NCBI GenBank assembly: GCA_023460855.1
Contig: JAEWOS010000019.1
Coordinates: 32,122-96,121 of the forward strand
DNA from: Bacteroidota bacterium
GTDB lineage: Bacteria; Bacteroidota; Bacteroidia; Flavobacteriales; Weeksellaceae
Direction of reading: 5' to 3'
DNA: 64,000 nt
A program made the position numbers and the translations under genes. The notes beneath the pieces were generated by a model. It was given only the letters and a program-made list of their open reading frames with translations, ran no database searches and had not been told where the DNA came from. Positions 35,110 to 44,779 of this stretch are shown piece by piece. Each line of letters opens with the position of its first letter. Position 1 is the first letter of the stretch.

Positions 35110-35460
35110 GTGAAATACGGAAAACAGACACGAACGGTTATTTCTGCATTGTTTTTGGCAATGTATATGTTTGTTGCGCTCATATCTGTCCATTTTCATC
35201 AGCATCAGCATCACGAATCGGGAACAGACACCAGCATTTCCAAACTCGATAAACGTTTTTCAGCAGATAACGTGAGCGCAGACGGTGAGAACTGTTTCTC
35301 CTGCCACATGCTCTACAGTAATTTCTCTGAAGTTCCGTCCGAATTCGCCGCGCATTTTTCATCAGAATTTCTTTATGGCGAACAGCTTTTTGCTTACTGT
35401 CAACAGTTTGGGAATGTAGATATTCTCAACAGTTTTCTGCGGGGACCTCCTGCAGCATAA
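35110..35460 (+). CDS. His-rich small membrane or exported protein of a probable metal locus
   Basis: 116 residues from a GTG start. A basic start and one hydrophobic helix (VISALFLAMYMFVALISVHF) are followed at once by HFHQHQHHES, then CFSCHM. The His cluster next to the membrane and a CxxC suggest metal binding, like the DUF2946-type small proteins beside copper or zinc receptors. The start is uncertain: the promoter's -7 element ends five bases upstream, so the mRNA may be leaderless at GTG, or ATG 35161 is used. Followed after 102 bases by a TonB receptor. Confidence 0.62.
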   Translation: MKYGKQTRTVISALFLAMYMFVALISVHFHQHQHHESGTDTSISKLDKRFSADNVSADGENCFSCHMLYSNFSEVPSEFAAHFSSEFLYGEQLFAYCQQFGNVDILNSFLRGPPAA

Positions 35461-35518
35461 ACCTTTACAGGTTATTTTCTGAATTTTTCAGCACGGGATT
35501 TATTCTGCGTGCATTCTT

Positions 35519-35537
35519 GCAGAAAGTACTTTTCTGC
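35519..35537. promoter_or_regulatory. Inverted repeat GCAGAAA-N5-TTTCTGC before the TonB receptor
   Basis: A perfect 7-bp inverted repeat with spacer GTACT, 25 bases upstream of the ATG at 35563. It is not followed by a T-run, so it is more likely an operator or leader hairpin than a terminator. Confidence 0.4.
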
Positions 35538-35562
35538 TCACTCTCAACTTAAATATCCATAA

Positions 35563-37947
35563 ATGAAATCAGTTTTCAGTCTATGGCTCTTCCTTTTCGG
35601 CATGGTTAGCGCAGCTGCGCAGAATACATTCCGGGTTGAAGGAAAAGTTACAGACTTTCACAATAACGCAACCTTACAGGGTGCGAAAATTACACTGGGA
35701 AATAAAACGGCAGTTTCCGGGCCTTCGGGAATTTTTGTTTTCGAGAATATCGCTGCAGGAAATTATCTTCTGACGGCCGCGCATCCTGAGTGCGAGCCTT
35801 TTTCACAACAGATTACCGTGGACCGTTCAATGGAAATCAATATTACGCTTGAACACCACGTAGAAACCATCGAAGAAATACAAATTACCGGAGTTCACCG
35901 CACAACAGGTTCAGTTTCGGTGAAAACGCTCGATAAAACAGCAATTTCGCGCAACACCACTGAAAATCTGGGCAATTTGTTATCCTCCGTTTCCGGTGTA
36001 CAGACCATGAAAACAGGAAACAATATCGCAAAACCGGTCATCCGCGGACTTTACGGAAGCAGGATTCTGGTCTACAGCAACGACGTACGCATGGCGGAAC
36101 AGGAATGGGGTGTGGAACACGCACCAAGTATCGATGCGAACGCTTTTGAAAGAATCAGAGTCATCAAAGGAGCCGGGACTTTGAAATACGGCGGAGATGC
36201 GGTCGGCGGTGTTATCGCCCTAGAGCCCAGGAAATTTCCCGCGCGTGACAGCATCATGGGTAGTGTAACCCTTTCCGGGATTTCAAACGGTAAAGGCGGA
36301 AGCATTGGCGCAGATCTCGCCAAAACCTGGGAAAACGGCTGGTTTGCACAAAGTCAGGGTGGTTACAAAAAACTCGGTGATATTTCCATACCGAAAACCA
36401 CGCTTCAGAATACAGGTACTGAAGAACACACTTTCAGTTTCGGAACCGGTTACCGGTCATTCGATAAAGGAATTAATATTTCTTATAACGGACTTTTCCA
36501 GGAATTCGGAATTTTTCGCGGGTCGCATTTGGGAGCGGCAGAAGAATTTGTGAATGCCGTAAACAACCAGCAGGTTTTTTATACCGGTGATTTCAGTTAC
36601 AGCATTGACAATCCCAAGCAGGAAGTGAATCATCACCTCGCAAAAATTGAAGCGTTTAAGCGTTTTGGAAACATTGGGAAAATTACGGCGCAATATGCTT
36701 TTCAGCTGAACCGCCGAAAAGAATTTGACATCAGAAGGGGAGAATACAGCCTTTTGCCGTCCATGGATCTGCAGCTCATCACGCATTCCGGAAAACTGGA
36801 ACATCTTCTCGAGCGAAGCAGTTGGCAACTGGAAAGCGGACTGAATGTTTCCGTTCAGGATAATTACCCGAATCCGGAAACCAAAGCACGCAGACTGATT
36901 CCTGATTATTTCCGTTACGATGCGGGTGCTTTTACTCATTTTCGCTATGACATTTCGCAAAAAATGAAAGCAGAAGCAGGTTTAAGATATGATGCGAATG
37001 TTTGGGATGCCTACAAATATTATGATGAAAGTGAATGGGAGGAGCGGTTTGCAGATTTATTTCCGCAGTTTGTTATTCAGAACTCGGGAAGCAGAGTGTT
37101 GACCAGGCCTCAGTTTACGTTTCATAATTTTTCGGCAAATGCGGGATTCACTTTCCGTCCCAATGAAAATCTTTCTTTGCAGCTTGGATATTCACGGTCG
37201 TCGAGATCCCCCAATGCTGCTGAACTGTTCGCGGACGGCCTGCATCATTCCGCGAGCATCATTGAGCGCGGAAATCTGGCAATTGAACAGGAAAATGTAA
37301 ATCAGATTAATTTTTCTGCTGATTTGCGACTGGATTTGCTCAGCGGAATGCGACTGGAAGTAAATCCGTACCTGATGCAAAGCGACAGTTTCATAAACCA
37401 GGTTCCGACAGGAGCGCTTTTAACAATTCGCGGTATTTTTCCGGTTTGGGATTATCAGCAGATTGAAGCAAGAGTGTTTGGCCTGGATGCCGATCTGGAA
37501 GTGAACTTCACCAATAATCTAAAGTTAAATTCTGCATTCAGCTGGCTGCGTGGAGATGATCTGACGAATGACGAGCCGCTGATTCTGATGTCGCCGCTGA
37601 AACTTTACAATACGCTCGAACTCGGATTTCTGCCAAAACAGAACGGTTTCTTGCAGATCGCGCATTCATACAGTGGATATCAGTCGAGGTTTCCAGTGCG
37701 TAATTTTTCAGTTCCTGTTCTGCGAAACGGTATTCTGTTTCAGGCAGAGGTGGATGTAAGTACGCCGCCATCTGCATATCATCTGTGGAATATTTCCGCC
37801 GGTGCAAACCTGCTGCAGAATTTCAGCCTGCAGGTTTCGGTTCAGAATATTTTCAATACAGAATACCGCGACTACCTGAACAGACTGCGCTATTTCAGTC
37901 CGGAAATGGGCAGAAATGTAATCGTCAGTCTTAAATATAATTTCTAA
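35563..37947 (+). CDS. TonB-dependent receptor, probably metal uptake
   Basis: 794 residues: signal peptide (to AAAQ), a carboxypeptidase-regulatory-like domain (about 24-105), a plug (VKTLDKTAISRNTTENLGNL, RIRVIKGAGTLKYGGDAVGG) and a 22-strand-type barrel ending in VIVSLKYNF with terminal Phe. It imports a ligand through the outer membrane with TonB energy. The His-rich gene before it and the His-rich lipoprotein after it suggest a metal ion or metallophore, zinc or copper in particular. No ligand-specific motif was identified within the barrel. Confidence 0.92.
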   Translation: MKSVFSLWLFLFGMVSAAAQNTFRVEGKVTDFHNNATLQGAKITLGNKTAVSGPSGIFVFENIAAGNYLLTAAHPECEPFSQQITVDRSMEINITLEHHVETIEEIQITGVHRTTGSVSVKTLDKTAISRNTTENLGNLLSSVSGVQTMKTGNNIAKPVIRGLYGSRILVYSNDVRMAEQEWGVEHAPSIDANAFERIRVIKGAGTLKYGGDAVGGVIALEPRKFPARDSIMGSVTLSGISNGKGGSIGADLAKTWENGWFAQSQGGYKKLGDISIPKTTLQNTGTEEHTFSFGTGYRSFDKGINISYNGLFQEFGIFRGSHLGAAEEFVNAVNNQQVFYTGDFSYSIDNPKQEVNHHLAKIEAFKRFGNIGKITAQYAFQLNRRKEFDIRRGEYSLLPSMDLQLITHSGKLEHLLERSSWQLESGLNVSVQDNYPNPETKARRLIPDYFRYDAGAFTHFRYDISQKMKAEAGLRYDANVWDAYKYYDESEWEERFADLFPQFVIQNSGSRVLTRPQFTFHNFSANAGFTFRPNENLSLQLGYSRSSRSPNAAELFADGLHHSASIIERGNLAIEQENVNQINFSADLRLDLLSGMRLEVNPYLMQSDSFINQVPTGALLTIRGIFPVWDYQQIEARVFGLDADLEVNFTNNLKLNSAFSWLRGDDLTNDEPLILMSPLKLYNTLELGFLPKQNGFLQIAHSYSGYQSRFPVRNFSVPVLRNGILFQAEVDVSTPPSAYHLWNISAGANLLQNFSLQVSVQNIFNTEYRDYLNRLRYFSPEMGRNVIVSLKYNF

Positions 37948-37975
37948 CTAAACAGTAATTCAAAAAACAATAAAA

Positions 37976-38521
37976 ATGAAGTTTTTAAAATTTTTCACCG
38001 CAGTTTTATTTTTCGCTACAGTTTTTTCGTGCAGAAACAATGATATCCCGGAAGATATCCATGAGCATGAAGAGGTTAACAAAATAACACTTACAATTAC
38101 CGAAAACGGTACCGCGAATACGCAGACCGTCAGTTTTCAGGAGGGAACAGGAGCCACAGCGCCAATCAGTCTGGAAAACGGTAAATTATATAATGTATCT
38201 GTCGGATTCTTTCATCACCATAACGGTGTTGATGAGGATATGACTTCGGAAATCATCGAAGAAAGAGATGAGCATTTCATCAAATACCAGTTTGGGGGAA
38301 TTCAGGTTGATGTGTTGAGAACTGCCGAAGATGCTGTGCGTTCCGATAACCAGAAATTTGGTCTGAAAACGCAGTGGACAGTTAATTCTGCGCCGACAAA
38401 TGCAGTGGCAATTGTGCAGCTTTTTCACGGTTCCGATTCGGTGAACGACAGCGACAACAACGGCGGCGGAAGTACTGTTGGCGGTGAAGCAGATGTGAAC
38501 GCTCAGTTCACAGTGAATTAG
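37976..38521 (+). CDS. His-rich lipoprotein downstream of the TonB receptor
   Basis: 181 residues, lipobox VFSC (Cys19). Right after lipidation it has EDIHEHEEVN, and later FFHHHNGVDEDM, both able to bind metal. The core looks like an Ig-like beta sandwich (KITLTITENGTANTQTVSFQ). C-terminus is acidic with a DSDNNGGG linker. It follows the receptor by 28 bases, so it is co-transcribed, and ends at a terminator. A surface metal-capture or hand-over role is inferred. Confidence 0.75.
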   Translation: MKFLKFFTAVLFFATVFSCRNNDIPEDIHEHEEVNKITLTITENGTANTQTVSFQEGTGATAPISLENGKLYNVSVGFFHHHNGVDEDMTSEIIEERDEHFIKYQFGGIQVDVLRTAEDAVRSDNQKFGLKTQWTVNSAPTNAVAIVQLFHGSDSVNDSDNNGGGSTVGGEADVNAQFTVN

Positions 38522-38540
38522 AAAAAGAATTCAGAAGACA

Positions 38541-38572
38541 AATCAGCGATCTCATTTCGCAGCTGATTTTTT
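38541..38572 (+). terminator. Terminator of the metal-uptake operon
   Basis: AATCAGC (38541-38547) pairs with GCTGATT (38562-38568), followed by T-rich sequence. Confidence 0.65.
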
Positions 38573-38625
38573 CTTCAAAAGTTCAGATTTATAGAATTTT
38601 AAGAAAGTAAATAGCAAAAAAATCA

Positions 38626-38633
38626 TATTTTTG
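38626..38633 (+). promoter_or_regulatory. -7 element TATTTTTG of tig
   Basis: Consensus match 26 bases before the tig ATG. Confidence 0.5.
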
Positions 38634-38659
38634 CACCTCTAAAAAATTAAGAATTAACA

Positions 38660-39994
38660 ATGAACGTTACCGCACAAAACCACGATGAGGTTAGTGCTTT
38701 GCTTACAGTAACTGTAGACAGAGCAGATTATAAAGATAAAGTTGAAAAGCAGCTTCTGAATTATGCCAAGAATGCACAGGTTCCGGGTTTCCGTAAAGGA
38801 AAAGTTCCTTTGAGCATGGTGAGAAAGCAGTATGAAGCGCCAATCGCTTATGAAGAAATCAATAAACTGGTTAGCGATTCTTTGAACAAATATGTGGAAG
38901 AAAACAATCTGCGTCTTGTAGGACAGCCTGTTCCTCAGCCTGTAAACGATTTCGATCATAATGCAGAACAACTTTCTGTGGCTTTCGAAGTTGGTTACGA
39001 GCCGGATTTCAAAATCGATCTTTCCAAATATGAAGCTCCTCACTACAAAGTGGAAGCTTCCGAAAAAGAAGTGAATCAGTCCATCGAAAATATGCAGAAG
39101 CGTTTCGCAGAACAGATTCCGCAGGATGAAATTGGCGACGACAGCTATATCGGACTTGAAGTTGCGCAGGTTGTAGAAGAAAATGCAGAAGGAGAGCACA
39201 ACCATCCGCCGAAAAAAGTTACCGTAAATGCTGAAAACAAAGAAGCGTACGAACTTGTAAAAGACCTGAAAATGGACGGTTCCAAAAAACTGACCAAAGC
39301 AGAACTTCTGGAAAATGAAGAACTGGCGAAGCAGCTTGGTCTTTCAAAAGCAGAGCTGGAGCACATCCACCACAATGAACTGGAAATTACGGTAAAGGAT
39401 TTCTACGGCCTGAACAACCATGAAGTGAATCAGGAACTTTTTGACAAAGTTTACGGTGCAGGAACCATCAATTCTGAGGATGAACTGAAGGAAAAAGTAA
39501 AATCAGAACTCGATGAATATTTCCAGCAGAATGCTGATGTTCATTTCGTGAATAAAGTATTGGAGCAAATCACAGAGAAAGAAGAAGTGAAACTTCCGGA
39601 AACATTCCTTACAAAATGGCTGATGTTCAGCAATGAGCAGATCAAAACTGAAGAGCAGGCTAAGGAAATTATGGATAAAGAACGTCAGATTATCAAAAGT
39701 CAGATCATTGAAGGCAAGCTTTTGAACGACAATGAAGTGCAGATGGATTATGCAGATATTCTGGGACAGGCAGAACTGATGGTCAGAAACCAGCTGGCAA
39801 TGTACGGAATTCACCATTTACCGGATGAGGAAGTGCAGAAATATGCCGCTGAAGTGCTGAAAGATCAGGAGCAGGTGCGTCAGATTTCGCAGGAAGTTGC
39901 GATGTCCAAACTGAAAGATGTCATCCTTGAAAAAGCAACGAAAAAAGAAACGGTAATCAGCCATGATGAGTTTCTTGAGGCGCTGAAAAAATAA
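38660..39994 (+). CDS. tig: Trigger factor
   Basis: 444 residues, standard length. The ribosome-docking motif GFRKGKVP occurs near residue 43. The middle region (about 150-250) that is a FKBP PPIase in E. coli is divergent here and has an insertion-like ELEHIHHNELEITVKDFYGL segment, as in other Bacteroidota. The C-terminal chaperone arms are Glu/Lys-rich helices. Binds nascent chains at the ribosome exit. Single gene with its own promoter and terminator. Confidence 0.93.
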   Translation: MNVTAQNHDEVSALLTVTVDRADYKDKVEKQLLNYAKNAQVPGFRKGKVPLSMVRKQYEAPIAYEEINKLVSDSLNKYVEENNLRLVGQPVPQPVNDFDHNAEQLSVAFEVGYEPDFKIDLSKYEAPHYKVEASEKEVNQSIENMQKRFAEQIPQDEIGDDSYIGLEVAQVVEENAEGEHNHPPKKVTVNAENKEAYELVKDLKMDGSKKLTKAELLENEELAKQLGLSKAELEHIHHNELEITVKDFYGLNNHEVNQELFDKVYGAGTINSEDELKEKVKSELDEYFQQNADVHFVNKVLEQITEKEEVKLPETFLTKWLMFSNEQIKTEEQAKEIMDKERQIIKSQIIEGKLLNDNEVQMDYADILGQAELMVRNQLAMYGIHHLPDEEVQKYAAEVLKDQEQVRQISQEVAMSKLKDVILEKATKKETVISHDEFLEALKK

Positions 39995-40000
39995 TTATCA

Positions 40001-40027
40001 AATCCCGTTTTTTTACGGGATTTTTTA
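40001..40027 (+). terminator. Terminator after tig
   Basis: AATCCCGT / ACGGGATT, loop of T, followed by a T-run. Confidence 0.75.
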
Positions 40028-40088
40028 TTGTGCATATGACGCAGAATATTATCTTTGAAACTGTAACAATTGACAAAAAAATAAATTA

Positions 40089-43000
40089 ATGAAGAAAACT
40101 GTTTTCTCGTTTGTCCTCATGTTTTTTATGATGGCAGGCGCTGTAGCACAGAATATTCCGGTTGATCCAGCAGTGCGCACAGGCACGCTTTCAAACGGAA
40201 TGAAGTACTACATCCGGAAAAATGTAAAACCGGAAAAAAAGGTCGAAATGAGGCTTGCGATCAACGCAGGTTCCATCCTCGAAGATGAAAATCAGCGCGG
40301 ACTTGCGCATTTCATGGAACACATGAATTTCAACGGGACAAAAAATTTCCCGGACAACAAACTGGTGGATTTCCTGCAGTCGATCGGAATTAAATTCGGT
40401 CAGCATCTTAATGCTTATACCAGTTTTGATGAAACGGTGTACATGCTTCCTGTTCCTTTGGACAAGCCCGGAAATCTGGACAGCGGTCTGAAAGTTATGG
40501 AAGACTGGGCGTTCAACGCGCTGCTTACCGATGAACAGATCAACAAAGAAAGAGGTGTTGTTCTTGAAGAACTGCGTCTTGGTTTAGGAGCAGACAAAAG
40601 GATGATGGATCAGTGGCTTCCTGTAATGATGCACAATTCGCATTATGCAGAACGTTTGCCGATCGGTAAAAAGGAGGTTCTTCAGAATTTCAATCCGGAT
40701 GTCATCAGAAAATTCCATAAAGACTGGTACAGACCTGATCTTATGTCGCTTGCAATCGTAGGTGATATCAATGTTGATGAGGTTGAACAGAAAATAAAAA
40801 AGAATTTCAGTTCTTACAAAAATCCTGCAACACCAAGACCGAGAACATCTTATGATCTTCCGAACCATAAGGAAACACTGGTTTCTATCGTGAACGATCC
40901 GGATGCAACAATGTCCCGTGTTCAGTTTATGATGAAAGACCCGGGAAGTTATTCTCCGGATGTAACTGTAGCACAGTACAATACTTCCATCCTCGAAAGT
41001 CTTACCGCTACAATGATTAATAACAGACTTCGCGAACTGATCAATTCCACAACACCTCCTTTTACTTTCGGTAGTGTATATCATGGCGGAACTTATGCAA
41101 GAACAAAAGAAGCATTCCAGGGGATGGCAATTACAAAAGACGGTGGCCAGCTTCCGGCGCTGAAAGTTCTGCTCGAAGAAGTTGAAAGAGCAAGAAAATT
41201 CGGTTTTACACAAAGCGAACTCGACCGTGCGAAATCCCAGATGATGTCCGGGGTTGAAAGCATGTACAACGACCGCGATAAAACGGAAAGCAGTCAGCTG
41301 GTTGACGAATATGTGAGAGCTTATCTGGAAAATGAACCAATTCCGGGAATTGAGTGGGAATACGCGCAGTACAAAAAATATCTGCCGACCGTAACCCTTG
41401 CACAGACGAATCAGGTGATCAAAGATTACGCTCGCGACGACAGCAAAGTGGTTGTGATTACCGGTCCGAAAAAAGAGGCGATTACTTATCCTACCAAAGC
41501 ACAGGTGCTAAAAGTGCTGGATGATGTTAAAGTGGCTAGCATCGAACCGTACAAAGAAAAAGAGACGATTACAAACCTGGTGAAGCCTTTCAAATCAAAC
41601 GGAAAAATTGTAAAAACCGAGAATGATGCGAAGCTGGGAACCACAACCCTTACATTGAGCAACGGGGCAAAAGTAACGTACAAGAAAACCGATTTCAAAG
41701 ACGATGAAATTCTGTTCACAGCAAGAAGTCTCGGCGGAACATCACTTCTGAATGATGCTGATTTCCTGAAAACAACCTGGGCTTACGGTGCATTGCCTGA
41801 AGCCGGTGTGAACGGTTACGATAAGACAGATCTTTCAAATTATCTGGCTGGTAAGCAGGTATCTGTTTCTCCAATGGTAAGTACGCTTTTCGAAGGAATG
41901 AACGGCCGTTCTTCCCAGAAGGATTTCGGAACCATGATGGAACTGATTTACTCGTATTTTACCGGCCTGAATTACAATCCTGCAACATTCAACGCATTCA
42001 AGGAAAAGCAAAGTTCTTTCCTGGATAATATGGCATCGAATCCGCAGTTTTATTTCAGTAACGAATTCCAGAAGTTCAGAAACCAGAAAAATCCTCGTTT
42101 TACCAACTCAATTCCTTTGGAAAAAGAATGGAAAAACACAGATTATAAAAAGGCTTATGATGTATACAAGCAGAAATTTGCCAATGCAGGAAACTTCCAC
42201 TTCTACTTCGTAGGTAATATCGACGATGCAAAAATGAAGGAATATGCAACGCAGTATCTGGCAAGCCTTCCTTCTACAGGGAAAACGACAAACTTCGCTG
42301 ATAACAAGTACAGACCGGTTTACGGAAATCATACCAAAGTTTATAAAAAAGGTACCGATCCGAAAAGTATGGTTAACATTCTGTATGGTGGAGAAACTGC
42401 GTACAATGAGAAAGAAGACCTTGCTTTAATGGCACTTGGTGAAGTGGCAACAATTAAAGTAATCGAGAAACTCCGTGAAGATGAAGCCGGAATTTATGGT
42501 GGTGGTGCAAGAGGCGGAATTTCAAAAGTACCTTACGGAAACTACTATTTCAATATTTCATTTCCTTGCGGACCGGAGAATGTTGATAAACTTACCAAAG
42601 CTGCACTTGCAGAAGTTCAGAATCTGATCAACAAAGGACCTGAGCAAAAAGACCTGGATAAATTCCGCGAAGGTGAGTTCAACGACTACAAAACACAGCT
42701 GAAAGACAACAATTTCTGGCTGGCGAATCTGGCTAATTATCAGCTGGAAGGTGGTGATAAATATGATATCATCAATTACGAAGGCAAAGTGAAAGCGCTT
42801 ACCGTAAAAGACCTGCAGAATGTTGCGAAGAAATACCTTACGAAAGACAAACTGATTACTGCTACTTTAATGCCTGAAGACGGCTGGGAAAAAGCGGTGA
42901 AAGAAGAAGCTGCAAAAAATGCTGCTGCTGCAAGTGCGTCTCCAGCTGTTCCGGTAACTGCAATGCAGGAACTTACGGCTCAACAGGTAATTGATAAGAA

Positions 43001-43556
43001 TATCGCTGCTCTTGGAGGTAGATCAAAACTTGAAGCGGTGAAAAGCATCAAGTCGACTTCCAAAATGAAAGTTCAGGGGATGGATCTGGTGATCAACACC
43101 ATGCAGATGGCTCCGAACAAAATGAAGATGACACAGACGATGATGGGACAGGAAGCAGGTTCTACAGTTTTTGACGGTGAGAAAGGCTACATGGTACAGA
43201 TGGGACAAAAGCAGGATTTGCCTGCAGATCAGGTTGCTCTTCTGAAAAAGAAGAAACTGTTTGATGTTCTGGACATGAAAGCTGCTGATTATAAAGTAGA
43301 AAAAGCCACTGAAAACGGTAAGAATTATTACGTTCTGGTTGGCAAAGATGGAAAATCCTATTTCGATGCTGCAACCGGACTGATGGCGAAAGGAAATTCA
43401 GAAATGGGCGATATGTCGGTTCTGGAATATAAAACAACTCCGGACGGAATTAAATATGCTTCCAAAATGTCGGTAAATGCAATGGGGCAGGCACTGGAAA
43501 TGGAAGTTACTGATTATGTGCTGAACAGCGGAGTTTCCGCAGCAGACTTTAAGTAA
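40089..43556 (+). CDS. M16 zinc protease with fused LolA/LppX-like C-terminal domain
   Basis: 1155 residues, about 200 longer than the usual two-module M16 (pitrilysin/PqqL type). Signal peptide to VAQ. Inverted zinc motif H74-F-M-E77-H78 (HxxEH), the downstream Glu in VVLEELR, and a catalytically silent second half with four M16 lobes in total. After an Ala-rich linker (AAAASASPAV, about residue 945) comes a domain beginning VIDKNIAALGGRSKLEAVKS, characteristic of the outer-membrane lipoprotein carrier (LolA/DUF4292-like) beta half-barrel. A periplasmic peptidase with an added hydrophobic-ligand domain. Confidence 0.92.
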   Translation: MKKTVFSFVLMFFMMAGAVAQNIPVDPAVRTGTLSNGMKYYIRKNVKPEKKVEMRLAINAGSILEDENQRGLAHFMEHMNFNGTKNFPDNKLVDFLQSIGIKFGQHLNAYTSFDETVYMLPVPLDKPGNLDSGLKVMEDWAFNALLTDEQINKERGVVLEELRLGLGADKRMMDQWLPVMMHNSHYAERLPIGKKEVLQNFNPDVIRKFHKDWYRPDLMSLAIVGDINVDEVEQKIKKNFSSYKNPATPRPRTSYDLPNHKETLVSIVNDPDATMSRVQFMMKDPGSYSPDVTVAQYNTSILESLTATMINNRLRELINSTTPPFTFGSVYHGGTYARTKEAFQGMAITKDGGQLPALKVLLEEVERARKFGFTQSELDRAKSQMMSGVESMYNDRDKTESSQLVDEYVRAYLENEPIPGIEWEYAQYKKYLPTVTLAQTNQVIKDYARDDSKVVVITGPKKEAITYPTKAQVLKVLDDVKVASIEPYKEKETITNLVKPFKSNGKIVKTENDAKLGTTTLTLSNGAKVTYKKTDFKDDEILFTARSLGGTSLLNDADFLKTTWAYGALPEAGVNGYDKTDLSNYLAGKQVSVSPMVSTLFEGMNGRSSQKDFGTMMELIYSYFTGLNYNPATFNAFKEKQSSFLDNMASNPQFYFSNEFQKFRNQKNPRFTNSIPLEKEWKNTDYKKAYDVYKQKFANAGNFHFYFVGNIDDAKMKEYATQYLASLPSTGKTTNFADNKYRPVYGNHTKVYKKGTDPKSMVNILYGGETAYNEKEDLALMALGEVATIKVIEKLREDEAGIYGGGARGGISKVPYGNYYFNISFPCGPENVDKLTKAALAEVQNLINKGPEQKDLDKFREGEFNDYKTQLKDNNFWLANLANYQLEGGDKYDIINYEGKVKALTVKDLQNVAKKYLTKDKLITATLMPEDGWEKAVKEEAAKNAAAASASPAVPVTAMQELTAQQVIDKNIAALGGRSKLEAVKSIKSTSKMKVQGMDLVINTMQMAPNKMKMTQTMMGQEAGSTVFDGEKGYMVQMGQKQDLPADQVALLKKKKLFDVLDMKAADYKVEKATENGKNYYVLVGKDGKSYFDAATGLMAKGNSEMGDMSVLEYKTTPDGIKYASKMSVNAMGQALEMEVTDYVLNSGVSAADFK

Positions 43557-43577
43557 TTAAGTCGTTATATTATTTAG

Positions 43578-43609
43578 AATCCCGGTTGCTCTGCTTCCGG
43601 GATTTTTTT
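43578..43609 (+). terminator. Terminator after the M16 protease
   Basis: AATCCCGG / CCGGGATT with seven T. Confidence 0.75.
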
Positions 43610-43742
43610 GTGGATTGAACTCATTGTATGGTTGTATATTTCTATCGGAATGCTCGGATTGTTATATCAAGATTTGCTCAATCATCAAACCGGGCCGCAT
43701 GTATTTGGTACAATTTCTGTAGAACAACCGAAAATCAACATT

Positions 43743-44252
43743 ATGAAAAAACTATTGTTTACAGGTATTATTGCCTCGGCTGCAGTGGCAAGCTGTTCTA
43801 CAGTTTCTACGATTATGCAGAATACTTTCCCGTACACTTCCAATATTGTGGTTACACAGGGTTCACCCGCAAATACGCAGCTTTCCGCTGTTGGAGCCGG
43901 AACAAATATCAACCAGCTCGTTGGTGCAACTGCTAATGTAAGAGATATCAGAGTTTCCACGGCAACGTTGTCGGTTACAGGCGGTAGTCAGGGAATGGGC
44001 GTTTTTAAAGATGTGAAAATTTATCTTTCTTCCGGAGGTTCTGAAGTTATGGTTGCTTCGCGCAGCAATATCGCAGATAATATCGGAAACACCCTTTCAC
44101 TGGATGTAAATACCAATCAGGTTTTGGATAATGTGATGAAATCCGGAAACCAGGTTCAGCAGCGAATTGTTTATACCTTGAAATCTTCTCCGGCAGCTGA
44201 CATGAATCTGCGTTCAAGCATCAATTTCAGCAGTGTTCCGGTTACACAGTAA
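43743..44252 (+). CDS. Hypothetical lipoprotein
   Basis: 169 residues from MKKLLFTGIIASAAVASC (lipobox, Cys18). The mature chain is Thr/Ser/Val-rich and beta-like (VVTQGSPANTQLSAVG, VTGGSQGMGVFKDVKIYLSS) with no recognised family. The frame is open for 45 codons upstream, but those residues do not precede a signal peptide sensibly. Single gene with its own terminator. Confidence 0.72.
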   Translation: MKKLLFTGIIASAAVASCSTVSTIMQNTFPYTSNIVVTQGSPANTQLSAVGAGTNINQLVGATANVRDIRVSTATLSVTGGSQGMGVFKDVKIYLSSGGSEVMVASRSNIADNIGNTLSLDVNTNQVLDNVMKSGNQVQQRIVYTLKSSPAADMNLRSSINFSSVPVTQ

Positions 44253-44274
44253 ATTTCCCAAAATAGATAAAAAA

Positions 44275-44304
44275 GATGCCTTTCGAATTTTTTGAAAGGC
44301 ATTT
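44275..44304. terminator. Bidirectional terminator between the lipoprotein and dtd
   Basis: ATGCCTTTC / GAAAGGCAT (9-bp stem). On the minus strand it is followed by CTTTTTT, so it serves dtd best. Confidence 0.65.
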
Positions 44305-44754
44305 CTAATTCTTGGTGTGGCTGTTCAGAACAATGGTGACAGGTCCGTCATTGATCAGGGAAATCTGCATATCCGCTCCGAAAATTCCTTTCTGAACTGT
44401 CAGCCCCGATTCGGCGGTCTTTAAAAGAAAATATTCGTACAGCGGAATTGCCTGCGGAGGTTTTGCAGCTCTGGTAAATCCTGGTCTGTTGCCCTTTTTG
44501 TAATCAGCAATCAGCGTGAACTGGCTTACACACAAAATTTCCCCGCCGGTTTCCTGTACGGAAAGATTCATTTTGCCGGCTTTATCTGAAAATATTCTGA
44601 GATTCAGAATCTTCTGCACAAGCCAGTCTGCATCTTTTTCCGTATCGTTTTCGTCGATTCCCAATAATAGAAGCAGGCCATTGCTGGTTTTTCCAACCGT
44701 TTCTCCGTTCACTTTCACTTCAGCCTCCACAACGCGTTGTACAACAACAATCAC
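44305..44754 (-). CDS. dtd: D-aminoacyl-tRNA deacylase
   Basis: 149 residues: MIVVVQRVVEAEVKVNGETV, GLLLLLGIDENDTEKDADWL, the SQFTL motif in LCVSQFTLIAD and the C-terminal NDGPVTIVL (usual NxGPVT). Hydrolyses D-Tyr and other D-aminoacyl-tRNAs, and Gly-tRNA(Ala). All signature positions are present. Forms a tail-to-head run with the Rieske-fold gene upstream on the same strand. Confidence 0.95.
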   Translation of the reverse strand: MIVVVQRVVEAEVKVNGETVGKTSNGLLLLLGIDENDTEKDADWLVQKILNLRIFSDKAGKMNLSVQETGGEILCVSQFTLIADYKKGNRPGFTRAAKPPQAIPLYEYFLLKTAESGLTVQKGIFGADMQISLINDGPVTIVLNSHTKN

Positions 44755-44779
44755 TTTTTAGATAATTTTTTTTGCCGAT

